Assembly (NCBI GenBank): GCA_013215285.1
Contig: JABSRD010000001.1
Coordinates: forward strand, 186,001-250,000
From: Candidatus Nitrosopumilus sp.
Lineage (GTDB): Archaea; Thermoproteota; Nitrososphaeria; Nitrososphaerales; Nitrosopumilaceae
Length of the DNA stretch: 64,000 nucleotides
Direction of reading: 5' to 3'
A program made the position numbers and the translations under genes. Of this stretch, positions 49,141 through 58,288 are shown in pieces (position 1 is the first letter of the stretch; every line of letters starts with the position of its first letter). The notes beneath the pieces were generated by a model. That model saw only the letters and a program-made list of their open reading frames with translations, was not told the DNA's origin and searched no databases.

Positions 49141-49274
49141 TGGCAAAAAGAAAACTTTCTGCTGGAATTCACTATGTAAGAGTGAAAAACTGCTCAGGCA
49201 AAATGTGTGAAAGAAAAGTCAAGGTTCTAAAGAATGGACAATGGCGATTCATGAAAAATACCAAGAAGAGATAA
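49140..49274 (+). CDS. 44-aa very basic protein (candidate nucleoprotein)
   Basis: Not in ORF track; GTG overlapping the upstream TAG: VAKRKLSAGIHYVRVKNCSGKMCERKVKVLKNGQWRFMKNTKKR*. Confidence 0.6.
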   Translation: MAKRKLSAGIHYVRVKNCSGKMCERKVKVLKNGQWRFMKNTKKR

Positions 49275-49289
49275 TCTTCTCTTTTTTTA
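49264..49289 (+). terminator. Hairpin followed by T-tract
   Basis: AGAAGA-GATAA-TCTTCT then CTTTTTTTAT at the end of the structural operon. Confidence 0.55.
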
Positions 49290-49419
49290 TATAGTGCTTA
49301 ATGCTACAATATAGCATAAATAACCCTAAAATTATGAAACTGCCTTTTTTTCCAGTATTGATATTATCAAGTATGGGGACTTTTTAAAAGTCTATGACAT
49401 TCGGAATTAGATATTTTTT

Positions 49420-49764
49420 TTGATTATGTTTGGCATTCATATTAATGATGTTTACATTCCCGCAGACGTAGTTGTTGCAATCACAATACAAAGAAAACAA
49501 ATTAAAATAGTCATCAGATATCGGGCATTTGGTGAATTTGTAAATAATTTAGATAAAAAATTGCTTGACAAAACCACCATCACACATATCAAAATAGGGC
49601 AATTGGAGATAAATGGAGATTACATTTTTTCAAAACGCACAAAACGAGGAATTGGTAAAACACAAAAAATAACTACAACATTTCATTTAACTAGAGTTGG
49701 AGATGACATTAGCATAATTGAACCTCCCTTATTACGTAAAAAGAAAAAACCTCATACATATTAA
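49420..49764 (+). CDS. Hypothetical protein within the element
   Basis: 114 aa intact ORF. Confidence 0.5.
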   Translation: MIMFGIHINDVYIPADVVVAITIQRKQIKIVIRYRAFGEFVNNLDKKLLDKTTITHIKIGQLEINGDYIFSKRTKRGIGKTQKITTTFHLTRVGDDISIIEPPLLRKKKKPHTY

Positions 49765-49866
49765 AAACACATAAGCAAATGATTATATTTTTAAAATATA
49801 TACACACACAAACGCTTACGCGATTGATTTAACGATTTTTAAATATGACTGAATACAATATTCAAT

Positions 49867-49977
49867 ATGTTTGATTATATTGATTTGGAAATATGGTTGA
49901 AAAACAACAATCTTGACCACCTATGTTACATCAAAAACTGTAGGCGATTAATAGAACTCAAGTATATTCAAAATTAG
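49867..49977 (+). CDS. 36-aa hypothetical ORF
   Basis: MFDYIDLEIWLKNNNLDHLCYIKNCRRLIELKYIQN*. Confidence 0.3.
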   Translation: MFDYIDLEIWLKNNNLDHLCYIKNCRRLIELKYIQN

Positions 49978-50086
49978 TTATACCTTGCAAGCCTTACGGC
50001 ATTTAATCACTCTATATTTTTTGAAAAATTTACTAAATATCCAATCTTTTCATAAAATAATTTCTAATTGAATGTCATGTTTAACA

Positions 50087-50239
50087 TTATTCTGGAATTG
50101 ATACGGTCTCAATCTTTCCATCAACTGCTTTGATGAACAAAAATCTGTTATCTTTAATGATAAATGTAATTCCACCTTCTTTATCAGGTTCTTCTACTTC
50201 AAGTATTGGTTGTCCTAGTAAACCATCATATTTTGCCAT
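50087..50239 (-). CDS. Small conserved protein, paralog B flanking the element
   Basis: MAKYDGLLGQPILEVEEPDKEGGITFIIKDNRFLFIKAVDGKIETVSIPE*; same length and pattern as 41394-41540. Confidence 0.7.
   Translation of the reverse strand: MAKYDGLLGQPILEVEEPDKEGGITFIIKDNRFLFIKAVDGKIETVSIPE
50088..50098 (+). repeat. Candidate attR (TATTCTGGAAT), overlapping the 3' end of paralog B
   Basis: Exact match to 41553-41563. Confidence 0.6.
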
Positions 50240-50269
50240 ATTGATTACCCAAAAAAGTTCCTTATATCC

Positions 50270-50806
50270 CTACTTGATTGTAATCTCAATTTCATTGGAA
50301 TTATTTTTGACCTGTCCAACTTCAGTATAGTCATGCTTTTGCCATGATGCAAAAACTTCAGATCCAACTTTGTGTTTGCCTTTTCCTAAATCTGATGCTT
50401 TGAACACAAATTTTTCATTAAAGTCAAATAATTCTTCTCTTACCTCTTCTTCTGAAAGTCTGACAAATGGCTCAAAGTTTTTGGATATCTGAACCCAAAT
50501 TCTTCTATCTTTATGTGGATTAACCAATTTTGGATTTCTTGTCCAAAAAATTGCTGCTTTTCTGTACGTATCAATAGTTTTTCCTAATTCCTTCTTTCTG
50601 AATCCACCTGATGTCAATTTGATACCATATTTCAGCTTGAGTGAAACATCATTATTGTTGTATGATTTTGTCCAATTTGCCTCATTGAATGCCTCTCTGA
50701 TGCCTCCCTCTACTGAAAACTGGACATTAATCTCAATATTTTCATCAACTGTGTATTCATCCTTGGATTTTACTAACTGAATATCTGAAATCTTACTTTC
50801 TGTCAT
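50270..50806 (-). CDS. Conserved hypothetical protein
   Basis: 178 aa beta-rich ORF. Confidence 0.5.
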   Translation of the reverse strand: MTESKISDIQLVKSKDEYTVDENIEINVQFSVEGGIREAFNEANWTKSYNNNDVSLKLKYGIKLTSGGFRKKELGKTIDTYRKAAIFWTRNPKLVNPHKDRRIWVQISKNFEPFVRLSEEEVREELFDFNEKFVFKASDLGKGKHKVGSEVFASWQKHDYTEVGQVKNNSNEIEITIK

Positions 50807-50848
50807 TCTAACTGCTCATAATGATTTATATCCACAATAAGTGTTTTT

Positions 50849-51136
50849 TTGGAATACATGAATGCTCAAGTAATCAGTTCAGAATCAAAAGAAATCAGCA
50901 TTTCTATGAAAAATGCAGATATAGGAATTTTATACGTAATTCAACATGAGCTTTTAAAACAATCAAATGTAGATTTTGCAGGCGTCATTCTCAAACATCC
51001 TCTTACTGATGAAATTTGGATGAAAGTTAATTCTAGCACAAAACCACTAGGAGAATTAAAAAAAGCAGCAGATTCAGCAATTAAAACATCTGAAGAGTTC
51101 AAACAATTGTTTAATTCTAAAATTAAGGTAAATTAG
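50849..51136 (+). CDS. rpoL: DNA-directed RNA polymerase subunit L
   Basis: NADIGILYVIQHELLKQSNVDFAGVILKHPLTDEIWMKV. Confidence 0.85.
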   Translation: MEYMNAQVISSESKEISISMKNADIGILYVIQHELLKQSNVDFAGVILKHPLTDEIWMKVNSSTKPLGELKKAADSAIKTSEEFKQLFNSKIKVN

Positions 51137-51137
51137 A

Positions 51138-51455
51138 TTGAAGTTTTGCCCCAAATGTGAGGTCAAATTAAAAAAAAGTATCTCTGGTCTTCAATGTTCA
51201 AAATGTGGTTATACTGAAGGAGAAAAAGTAAAACAAACAAAAAAAACTATTAGCAAAGAAGAACCAGATTTTTCACTTCTTGCTTTTGAAGGAGATGAAG
51301 GAGAAGAATCATATTCAACAATCAAAATGGATTGTGGAAAATGTGGACATGATCAAGCAATTTGGTGGATGTTTCAAACTAGAAGTGCTGATGAACCTAC
51401 AACACGATTTTATCGTTGTCAGAAATGTAAATACACCTGGCGTGATTACTCATAA
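51138..51455 (+). CDS. Transcription factor S (TFIIS/RPB9-like)
   Basis: N-terminal zinc ribbon and C-terminal CGKCGHDQAIWWMFQTRSADEPTTRFYRCQKCKYTWRDYS. Confidence 0.93.
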   Translation: MKFCPKCEVKLKKSISGLQCSKCGYTEGEKVKQTKKTISKEEPDFSLLAFEGDEGEESYSTIKMDCGKCGHDQAIWWMFQTRSADEPTTRFYRCQKCKYTWRDYS

Positions 51456-51489
51456 CATTTAACTGGAACTTTGAGTCAAGAAAATTGAT

Positions 51490-52236
51490 TTGACTTTTGG
51501 AGCAAAAACAAATGGTTCAGATGATCTTAAAGCAATTATCTCCGCAATTTCTACACTAGTTGAGGAAGCTACTTTTGTTGCAACTGCAGAAGGAATTACT
51601 TTTAGAGGAATGGATCCATCACATGTTGCTTTAATTGATATATCTTGGCCAAATTCTGCATTTGAAAAATATGAATGTGATAGTGATATTAAATTTGGAG
51701 TAAGAATAGATGAATTTTCAAAACTTATCAAAAGAGCAGATAAAAAAGATAGTATTGAAATTAGTATTTCTGAACAAAATATGTTACTTGTAACAGTTGG
51801 TAAAAATAAAAAATATAAAATGCGTTTAATTGAAAGTTCTGCAACTGATACTCCATTACCAAAAATTCCTTATGATACAAAAATTACTTTGTCTTCTTCA
51901 AAATTTGATAAGATTCTTGGTGATGTCCAAGTTGTATCTGACTATTTGACTATTCAAACAATCGATTCAAAAGCAGACTTTTCAGGTAAAGGTGACTCTG
52001 GTGAAGTTGTAATTGATATTGATAAAGATGATGAAGATATTGAAGAAATTTCTTCAAAAGCAGATAGTATCGGCACTTACAGCCTTGAATATCTTAATCC
52101 AGTGATTAAAGCTGTAGGAAGTAACGCAGGCTTGATTACATGTGAATTTTCAAGCGCAAAACCTCTCAGAATTGAATTTAAAGTGGCAAATATTGGTAGA
52201 ATCCACTTTTATTTGGCACCACGCGTAGAAAGTTAA
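51490..52236 (+). CDS. pcn: PCNA sliding clamp
   Basis: TAEGITFRGMDPSHVALIDISWP and PLRIEFKVANIGRIHFYLAPRVE; alternative TTG start. Confidence 0.93.
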   Translation: MTFGAKTNGSDDLKAIISAISTLVEEATFVATAEGITFRGMDPSHVALIDISWPNSAFEKYECDSDIKFGVRIDEFSKLIKRADKKDSIEISISEQNMLLVTVGKNKKYKMRLIESSATDTPLPKIPYDTKITLSSSKFDKILGDVQVVSDYLTIQTIDSKADFSGKGDSGEVVIDIDKDDEDIEEISSKADSIGTYSLEYLNPVIKAVGSNAGLITCEFSSAKPLRIEFKVANIGRIHFYLAPRVES

Positions 52237-52271
52237 AGCATTTAAAGTTCAACTAATTCAAGTATCTTGAA

Positions 52272-53669
52272 ATGCGACTTGTAATAAAATACGGTGGAAC
52301 ATCAATCTCCAATGCAAAAGATATCCAATCTGTTGCTAAATACATTAACTTACAATCAAACAAACATCAAATTTTGGTTGTTTGTTCTGCAATAAGTGGA
52401 ACCACTGATGACCTTATAGAAATATCTGAATCCATAAAAAAAGAAAATAAATCAAAAGCTGAACAACTTGTATCTACAATTACTAATAGACATAAGCAAT
52501 TAGCAAAACAAACAATCAAAAAACCAGATGTTAGAAAAAAATTACTAACAAAGCTGGATTCAGACTTTGTAGAACTCCTTGCATTAATTGATGGAATGGT
52601 ATTACTTGGTGAGGTCACTCCCCGTTCAATGGATTATCTAATTTCATTTGGCGAGAGATTATCAATTCAATTAGTTTCATCTGCACTTAATGATTCTGGA
52701 AAAAAATCAATTCCTCTTACTGGAAAAGAAATAGGAATTGTAACTGATTCTAATTTTGGTGAATCAAAACCCCTTATGGACACAACACGATTAAGAGTCT
52801 CAAAGACAGTAGAAACTTTATTCTCGAAAAAAACAATTCCTGTTGTAGGGGGATTTGCAGGTGCAGATCAGTATGGACATGTAACTACGTTTGGAAGAGG
52901 CGGGTCTGATTATTCTGCAACAACAATTGGTTCTTGTATTAAAGCAAATGAAATTTGGTTAATGAGTGATGTAGATGGATTAATGACTGCAGATCCAAAA
53001 ATTGTCAAAAATGCAAAATTGCTCAAGGAAGTATCTTACATAGAAGCAATTGAAATGGCGCAATTTGGTGCAAAACAGATTCACCCACGAACATTTGAGC
53101 CTCTATTGATGAAAAAAATTCCAATGAAGATAAGAAATTCATTTAATGTAAAAAATGAAGGAACTTTGATAACTGCATCATCATCTGCTAAAAATACTGT
53201 AAAATGTGTAAGTAATATTCAAAATAATGGATTAATCGATATTCAAGGAGGTAGTATGGTTGGAACACCTGGAACTGCAGCTAAAATATTTGCAACATTG
53301 GCAAAAACTGGAATTAATGTAATGATGATTTCCCAAAACCCTTCAGAATCAAGTATTACAATTGTAGTAAAAAATACTGATCTTGATAGGGCAGTCAGTA
53401 TTTTAGAAATGGAATTGTTGGGAAAAATTATTAAAAAACTAGATGTTACTACTGGTGTAGCTATTATTGCATTAATTGGTTCAGGAATGAGAGGAACAAT
53501 TGGAGTAGCATCAAAAGTTTTTGGAGCAATTGAGAAAAACAAAGTTAACGTATCTATGATTACTCAAGGTTCATCTGAGCTTAATCTCGCATTTGTAGTA
53601 AAAAATTCTGATACAAATGTGGCAGTACGGGCTTTGCATAATGCATTTGAACTTGATAAAATTAACTAA
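52272..53669 (+). CDS. Aspartate kinase
   Basis: VIKYGGTSI, TTFGRGGSDYSATTI, C-terminal ACT domains. Confidence 0.95.
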   Translation: MRLVIKYGGTSISNAKDIQSVAKYINLQSNKHQILVVCSAISGTTDDLIEISESIKKENKSKAEQLVSTITNRHKQLAKQTIKKPDVRKKLLTKLDSDFVELLALIDGMVLLGEVTPRSMDYLISFGERLSIQLVSSALNDSGKKSIPLTGKEIGIVTDSNFGESKPLMDTTRLRVSKTVETLFSKKTIPVVGGFAGADQYGHVTTFGRGGSDYSATTIGSCIKANEIWLMSDVDGLMTADPKIVKNAKLLKEVSYIEAIEMAQFGAKQIHPRTFEPLLMKKIPMKIRNSFNVKNEGTLITASSSAKNTVKCVSNIQNNGLIDIQGGSMVGTPGTAAKIFATLAKTGINVMMISQNPSESSITIVVKNTDLDRAVSILEMELLGKIIKKLDVTTGVAIIALIGSGMRGTIGVASKVFGAIEKNKVNVSMITQGSSELNLAFVVKNSDTNVAVRALHNAFELDKIN

Positions 53670-53707
53670 GACAAAATAATTTAAGGGAACAAACTAAATT
53701 AAACTCG

Positions 53708-55171
53708 TTGAAAAAAATTGCAGCTGTTTTAATTATTGGGATTTTTGTAATCAGTATAATTTCCATTTCTTCATTATCTGATCAATTTGTAGATGCAGGT
53801 TCTAGAAAAAAAATTCATTTTACTCAAACTATCACATCTTCCCAAGATCCCGGACAAGGGCACCAAAATCATCAATTGGCACTTATTTTATCACCAAATG
53901 AAGGAACTCTTTATGATGGTTCAATGACATTCACCTCTAGTCAACCTGTTGAAATTGTTGTTTTACATGAAATCAACTCACAGGATGTAAAAGGTCAACC
54001 TACTTGGACTGTTGATGGAAATACTGTTTATGGATTGTCTTTAATTGATTTAGAAGAAAAATCAGGTTCCTTTGAGTTTACAGGAGCAGCTCTTGCACTA
54101 CATTCTTCAAATTCAAAAGAATTCACTACAACTGTAAGTGTTGATGGTTGGATACGAGGACAACCTACCGAAGTAATAATGCAAAAAATTGAATTAGAAA
54201 GAGAAGAACCATCGTTATTACTTTCAAGAACAAATGTTCCAGCAACAATTCCAATGCATCAAGGAATCTATGAGGGTGATGAAGTTCTTTACATCATAAC
54301 TGATGGTAGTGATGAAGATTATGCAAAAACTCTTACAGAAAAACAAGGATGGAATGTTGAACTTGCTCCAGCTATTGCCGATGTACCAAAGATTGTTCTT
54401 CAAAAAATATTTATTTTTAAAAATGGAATTAAAGGAGATGGAATTTATGGATTTCAAAATGAAGTATTTTCTAGTACCCCATCTCAAGAATCAAAATACA
54501 GTGCATTAAATTCTGTAATTGAAGTTACATGGAAAACAGGTCAAAAAGAAATATTATTTGAATCAACAGATGATATTATTTCTGCTGAAGAAAATGGTAG
54601 AATTGAATTTAATGAAACAGAAATTGTTCTTAATACTCCTCAAATTGTTTGGCCTGATGGACAAATGATAGTACGTTCTGATAAAGAAATTACTACTGAA
54701 ACACCATATGGTGGAGGTCAAATAGTTGAAATCAATGAAGATGAACTAACTGTAACCTTTGTGGCTCATCGTGGATGGGGTCCAGATGGTAGAACTATCT
54801 ATTACATTGTAACAGATGCTACTCCTAGTGGTCCTGCCGAAATGATGGGTGTTGCTTCATCACCAGTTTCTGCAAATCTAATTGCTCATTCAGGAGCAGT
54901 TGATCTTTTCCAATTTAAAAATGGCATTAAGGGATCTAGTCCATTAGGTTTCCAAGCAGGAATTGCTGGTGCCGCACTTGGTGATGAAAATTATAGTCCA
55001 ATGTGGAGAATTTATCTAGTTGAATGGAATGATGCAAAATCTGCAAAAATTCTAGAAACCAAGTCTGATATTGACTCATTTCGTGCAGATGATTTGTTAT
55101 TTGTGAGTATTGCACGACCAACTAACAGTGATCATATAGTTAATTGTCCATTTATTGATCCATTTCAATAG
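53708..55171 (+). CDS. Secreted protein with internally duplicated domain
   Basis: Signal peptide; two copies around FKNGIKG. Confidence 0.65.
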   Translation: MKKIAAVLIIGIFVISIISISSLSDQFVDAGSRKKIHFTQTITSSQDPGQGHQNHQLALILSPNEGTLYDGSMTFTSSQPVEIVVLHEINSQDVKGQPTWTVDGNTVYGLSLIDLEEKSGSFEFTGAALALHSSNSKEFTTTVSVDGWIRGQPTEVIMQKIELEREEPSLLLSRTNVPATIPMHQGIYEGDEVLYIITDGSDEDYAKTLTEKQGWNVELAPAIADVPKIVLQKIFIFKNGIKGDGIYGFQNEVFSSTPSQESKYSALNSVIEVTWKTGQKEILFESTDDIISAEENGRIEFNETEIVLNTPQIVWPDGQMIVRSDKEITTETPYGGGQIVEINEDELTVTFVAHRGWGPDGRTIYYIVTDATPSGPAEMMGVASSPVSANLIAHSGAVDLFQFKNGIKGSSPLGFQAGIAGAALGDENYSPMWRIYLVEWNDAKSAKILETKSDIDSFRADDLLFVSIARPTNSDHIVNCPFIDPFQ

Positions 55172-55215
55172 ATCACTAAACGGATAAATTACTTGATAGA
55201 AAATTTGTTTTAAAA

Positions 55216-56010
55216 TTGACTGGTAAACTCTACATTGTTGGTGTTGGTCCTGGCCATCATGATCACATGACATTTCGAGCAAAAGAGGTAATCACTGAAA
55301 GTGACACAATTGTTGGTTATGAAACTTATGTAAATCTAGTTCAAGATCTCATTAAAGATAAAACAGTTTATCGTTATGCAATGACACAAGAAGTTGAAAG
55401 AGCTCATCAATGTATTGATCTTGCCAAATCTGGAAAGATTGTTTCACTTGTATCTAGTGGAGATCCTGGAATTTATGGAATGGCTGGATTAATTTATGAA
55501 ACATTAGCTGAGAGTGGTTGGAATCCTAAAGATGGATTACAAGTTGAAATAATTCCTGGTGTTTCAGCATTAAATTCATGTGCATCTATTGTTGGTTCAC
55601 CATTAATGACTGATTTTGCAGTTGTTAGTATGAGTGATTTGTTAGTTCCATGGGAAATTATTGAAAAACGTGTTGAAGCTGCAGCTCAAGGTGATTTTGT
55701 AATTGTTATTTACAATCCGGCAAGTAAAAAAAGAATTCATCAATTAGAAAAAACTAGACAAATTCTTTTAAAATATAGAAAGTCTACAACTCCTGTTGCA
55801 ATTATCAAGGGAGCATTTAGAGAATCTGAAACAATTGTTATGACTGATTTGAATGATTTACCTAATCATTCAGATACTTTAGGCATGATCAGTACTGTAA
55901 TTATTGGAAATTCATCTACATATACTTACAAAGATTTGATGATAAATCCAAGAGGATACAAATCAAAATATAATTTAGAAGAACAAACTAATCCAGATCT
56001 TAAAGTCTAA
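55216..56010 (+). CDS. cbiH: Precorrin-3B C17-methyltransferase (CbiH/CobJ)
   Basis: LYIVGVGPGHHDHMTFRAKEVI, SSGDPGIYGMAGL, VEIIPGVSALN, VIYNPASKKR. Confidence 0.92.
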   Translation: MTGKLYIVGVGPGHHDHMTFRAKEVITESDTIVGYETYVNLVQDLIKDKTVYRYAMTQEVERAHQCIDLAKSGKIVSLVSSGDPGIYGMAGLIYETLAESGWNPKDGLQVEIIPGVSALNSCASIVGSPLMTDFAVVSMSDLLVPWEIIEKRVEAAAQGDFVIVIYNPASKKRIHQLEKTRQILLKYRKSTTPVAIIKGAFRESETIVMTDLNDLPNHSDTLGMISTVIIGNSSTYTYKDLMINPRGYKSKYNLEEQTNPDLKV

Positions 56011-57095
56011 TAGCTTTTCTTAATTGTTTCAAATAACTCTTCACTAAGATTGAGTTTTTCTCTAATTGGAGAAATTACTTTCACTAAATAATCCCCAACA
56101 GTTTGTTTCAAATCTCCTGGATGTAATTTCTTTTCAGCAAAATCTGTTTCTAATTGATTGTAATTAGTATATGATACATTACCGCCAAATTTTTCAGGTC
56201 TTTCGATATTCATTTCTTTAAACTCATGAAAAATTATTGTTCTTGCAATTTCTAATAGTGGATTATTCTGAATATTTGCTTCTTCACACCATGCTTTGCT
56301 AATCTTTTTCTTTATTTCATTATCAGTATTATGTACAAATACACCTGAATTTGGATCAGATTTACTCATTTTTCCTAATATTTGAGAATCATTAGATTCT
56401 GCTGGTTTTAAAAGCCCTGGTAACAATTTGTGATGAATAGCTACTGGAACTTTCCATTTCATTTTAGGAAAAATTTCTCTTACTAACATGTGTATTTTTC
56501 TTTGATCCATTCCTGAATGTACAATGTCTAAATCAAGTGAATGGATATCAACTGCTTGCATAGGTGGATAAAGTAATTTTGCAAGATCAATTTTTGCTTC
56601 ATCTTCAGTTCTTCCCATAATAGTTAGAGTGCGCATAGTACGTTTTAGTGACATGTGTTTAGTGAATTCAATAAATTCTCTCCAGTATTCTTTTTTTGAA
56701 TCATAAAGTTCAGAACCAAGAACAATGTTTACTCCTGGACATACAAGTTTGAAAGCCTCTGTATAATATTTTGAAACTTTTGAAATAGTTTCCCAATCTC
56801 CACCTAGTTTATCATTAATTAGAGTGTGCCAATCTGCAAGAAAAACTGTACAATTAACACCTGCTTTGATAAAATCATTAATTTTGAAACCAGTACTGAT
56901 TAAACTACCGAGATGTAAAAAACCAGAAATTTCTAAACCAATGTAATGTTTTGGAGATGAGTTTGTCTTAAATAATTCAATTAATTCATCATGTGTTACT
57001 ACTTCTTCAGTTGGTGGTTTTTCAATCAAATTTACCTTTTCTGCAATGTCCAAATCAAAACAACTTTCGAGATCTAAACCTATAAAGTTATTCAA
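56007..57095 (-). CDS. tyrS: Tyrosyl-tRNA synthetase
   Basis: YIGLEISGFLHLGSLIS (HIGH-like), KMSKSDPNSGVFV (KMSKS). Confidence 0.93.
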   Translation of the reverse strand: MNNFIGLDLESCFDLDIAEKVNLIEKPPTEEVVTHDELIELFKTNSSPKHYIGLEISGFLHLGSLISTGFKINDFIKAGVNCTVFLADWHTLINDKLGGDWETISKVSKYYTEAFKLVCPGVNIVLGSELYDSKKEYWREFIEFTKHMSLKRTMRTLTIMGRTEDEAKIDLAKLLYPPMQAVDIHSLDLDIVHSGMDQRKIHMLVREIFPKMKWKVPVAIHHKLLPGLLKPAESNDSQILGKMSKSDPNSGVFVHNTDNEIKKKISKAWCEEANIQNNPLLEIARTIIFHEFKEMNIERPEKFGGNVSYTNYNQLETDFAEKKLHPGDLKQTVGDYLVKVISPIREKLNLSEELFETIKKSY

Positions 57096-57147
57096 AATTT
57101 TTAGCTGGATTTAGAATCTTTGAATAGTAGAAATAATTACAATACAC

Positions 57148-57357
57148 ATGACACTTGAAGAAGGATTAGAATTAATTGAAAATTATAAGAAAGGATTACA
57201 AAAATTCATTGATCTATTACCTGAACAATCTGTCCAATTAGGGCCTGAAATGATCAAAACCCTTTCTATGAACTCAAAAAATGAAATTAAAAACTTGGAA
57301 GCAATTGAAAAAGCGCTTAAAAGACAATCTAAATACGAATCTGGTTTGTCTGAATAA
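57148..57357 (+). CDS. Hypothetical protein
   Basis: 69 aa helical ORF. Confidence 0.45.
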   Translation: MTLEEGLELIENYKKGLQKFIDLLPEQSVQLGPEMIKTLSMNSKNEIKNLEAIEKALKRQSKYESGLSE

Positions 57358-57369
57358 TTTTTTGAATAT

Positions 57370-57558
57370 TTACTTACAATTTTTTTTGTGTTTTCTTAAA
57401 TCATCCGACATGCGAAATTCGGTTCCACATACTCTACATTTCTCTGTTTTCTTGCTATGCGCTTTTTCCTGATGTTTCTTTAATTTGTCAGAATCTGGGA
57501 GAACTGTTCCACATTTTTTACATTTTAATTCATTTGTATTTTTTCCAAAAAATCCCAT
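57370..57558 (-). CDS. Two C2H2 zinc fingers protein
   Basis: CKKCGTVLPDSDKLKKHQEKAH and CRVCGTEFRMSDDLRKHKKNC. Confidence 0.85.
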   Translation of the reverse strand: MGFFGKNTNELKCKKCGTVLPDSDKLKKHQEKAHSKKTEKCRVCGTEFRMSDDLRKHKKNCK

Positions 57559-57651
57559 ATTGAATGTATTTCTACGTACTAAGAATAATAGTTTTTATGA
57601 AAAATCATCATTAAAATGAAATTATCAAAAATATTTTTGATAAATTAATAA

Positions 57652-58236
57652 TTATTCTGATTCATTCAAGCTTTTTCTTGGTTTTATGCTTAGATAAAAT
57701 CCATGAGTGCTAATAATAAAACCTGCCAGAAATATTTTGGTTGCAAAAATTAAATTCCATGGTCTATCTGGATCAGGATAAGCAACTGATAATCTATCAA
57801 TATCTGGAACTTGCCCATTGATTATACCTGCTGTAATTTGTGCATTTAACACTGTAAAGTTGTATAACACTTCATAGAGTGCAATAATTGAAAATCCCAA
57901 CAGCATTAATTGAAGTAGTGACATCTTTGCACCAACAATTTTATCTCCAGCAGTTCTTTTCCAACCAATCCTAGTAACACAATACCACCCAATTATTGTA
58001 GAGAAAAATATCCAAGTTGAAACTCTTGCAAAATTTTCAAAAGGAATAGTTGTATTGTTAATAGCTTCGCCCATTACATAAGTACCATTTTCAATCCATT
58101 CTATTGTTGTAACATACACCCCAAATACTAGGGATGCTATCATGATAAATCCACAAACATAGAAAATGTAAAGATAAACCTTGTAACTCGCATCTTTTTT
58201 TTCAAGATAGCGTGGCTTCATGATGCCGTTTGCCAA
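57652..58236 (-). CDS. Multi-TM membrane protein, unknown
   Basis: 194 aa with ~4 TM helices. Confidence 0.5.
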   Translation of the reverse strand: MANGIMKPRYLEKKDASYKVYLYIFYVCGFIMIASLVFGVYVTTIEWIENGTYVMGEAINNTTIPFENFARVSTWIFFSTIIGWYCVTRIGWKRTAGDKIVGAKMSLLQLMLLGFSIIALYEVLYNFTVLNAQITAGIINGQVPDIDRLSVAYPDPDRPWNLIFATKIFLAGFIISTHGFYLSIKPRKSLNESE

Positions 58237-58288
58237 ATTTTGAAATATAAAAATTCATGTTTTCTCAACGAGATTTATAGACTAGTTA

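Larger units (their letters stand above)
41553..50098. mobile_element. Candidate integrated tailless virus / provirus (~8.5 kb)
   Basis: Bounded by the 11-bp direct repeat TATTCTGGAAT (41553-41563, 50088-50098); contains iterons, a recombinase-like ORF, and a run of co-directional virion-like genes with no housekeeping genes. Confidence 0.75.
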
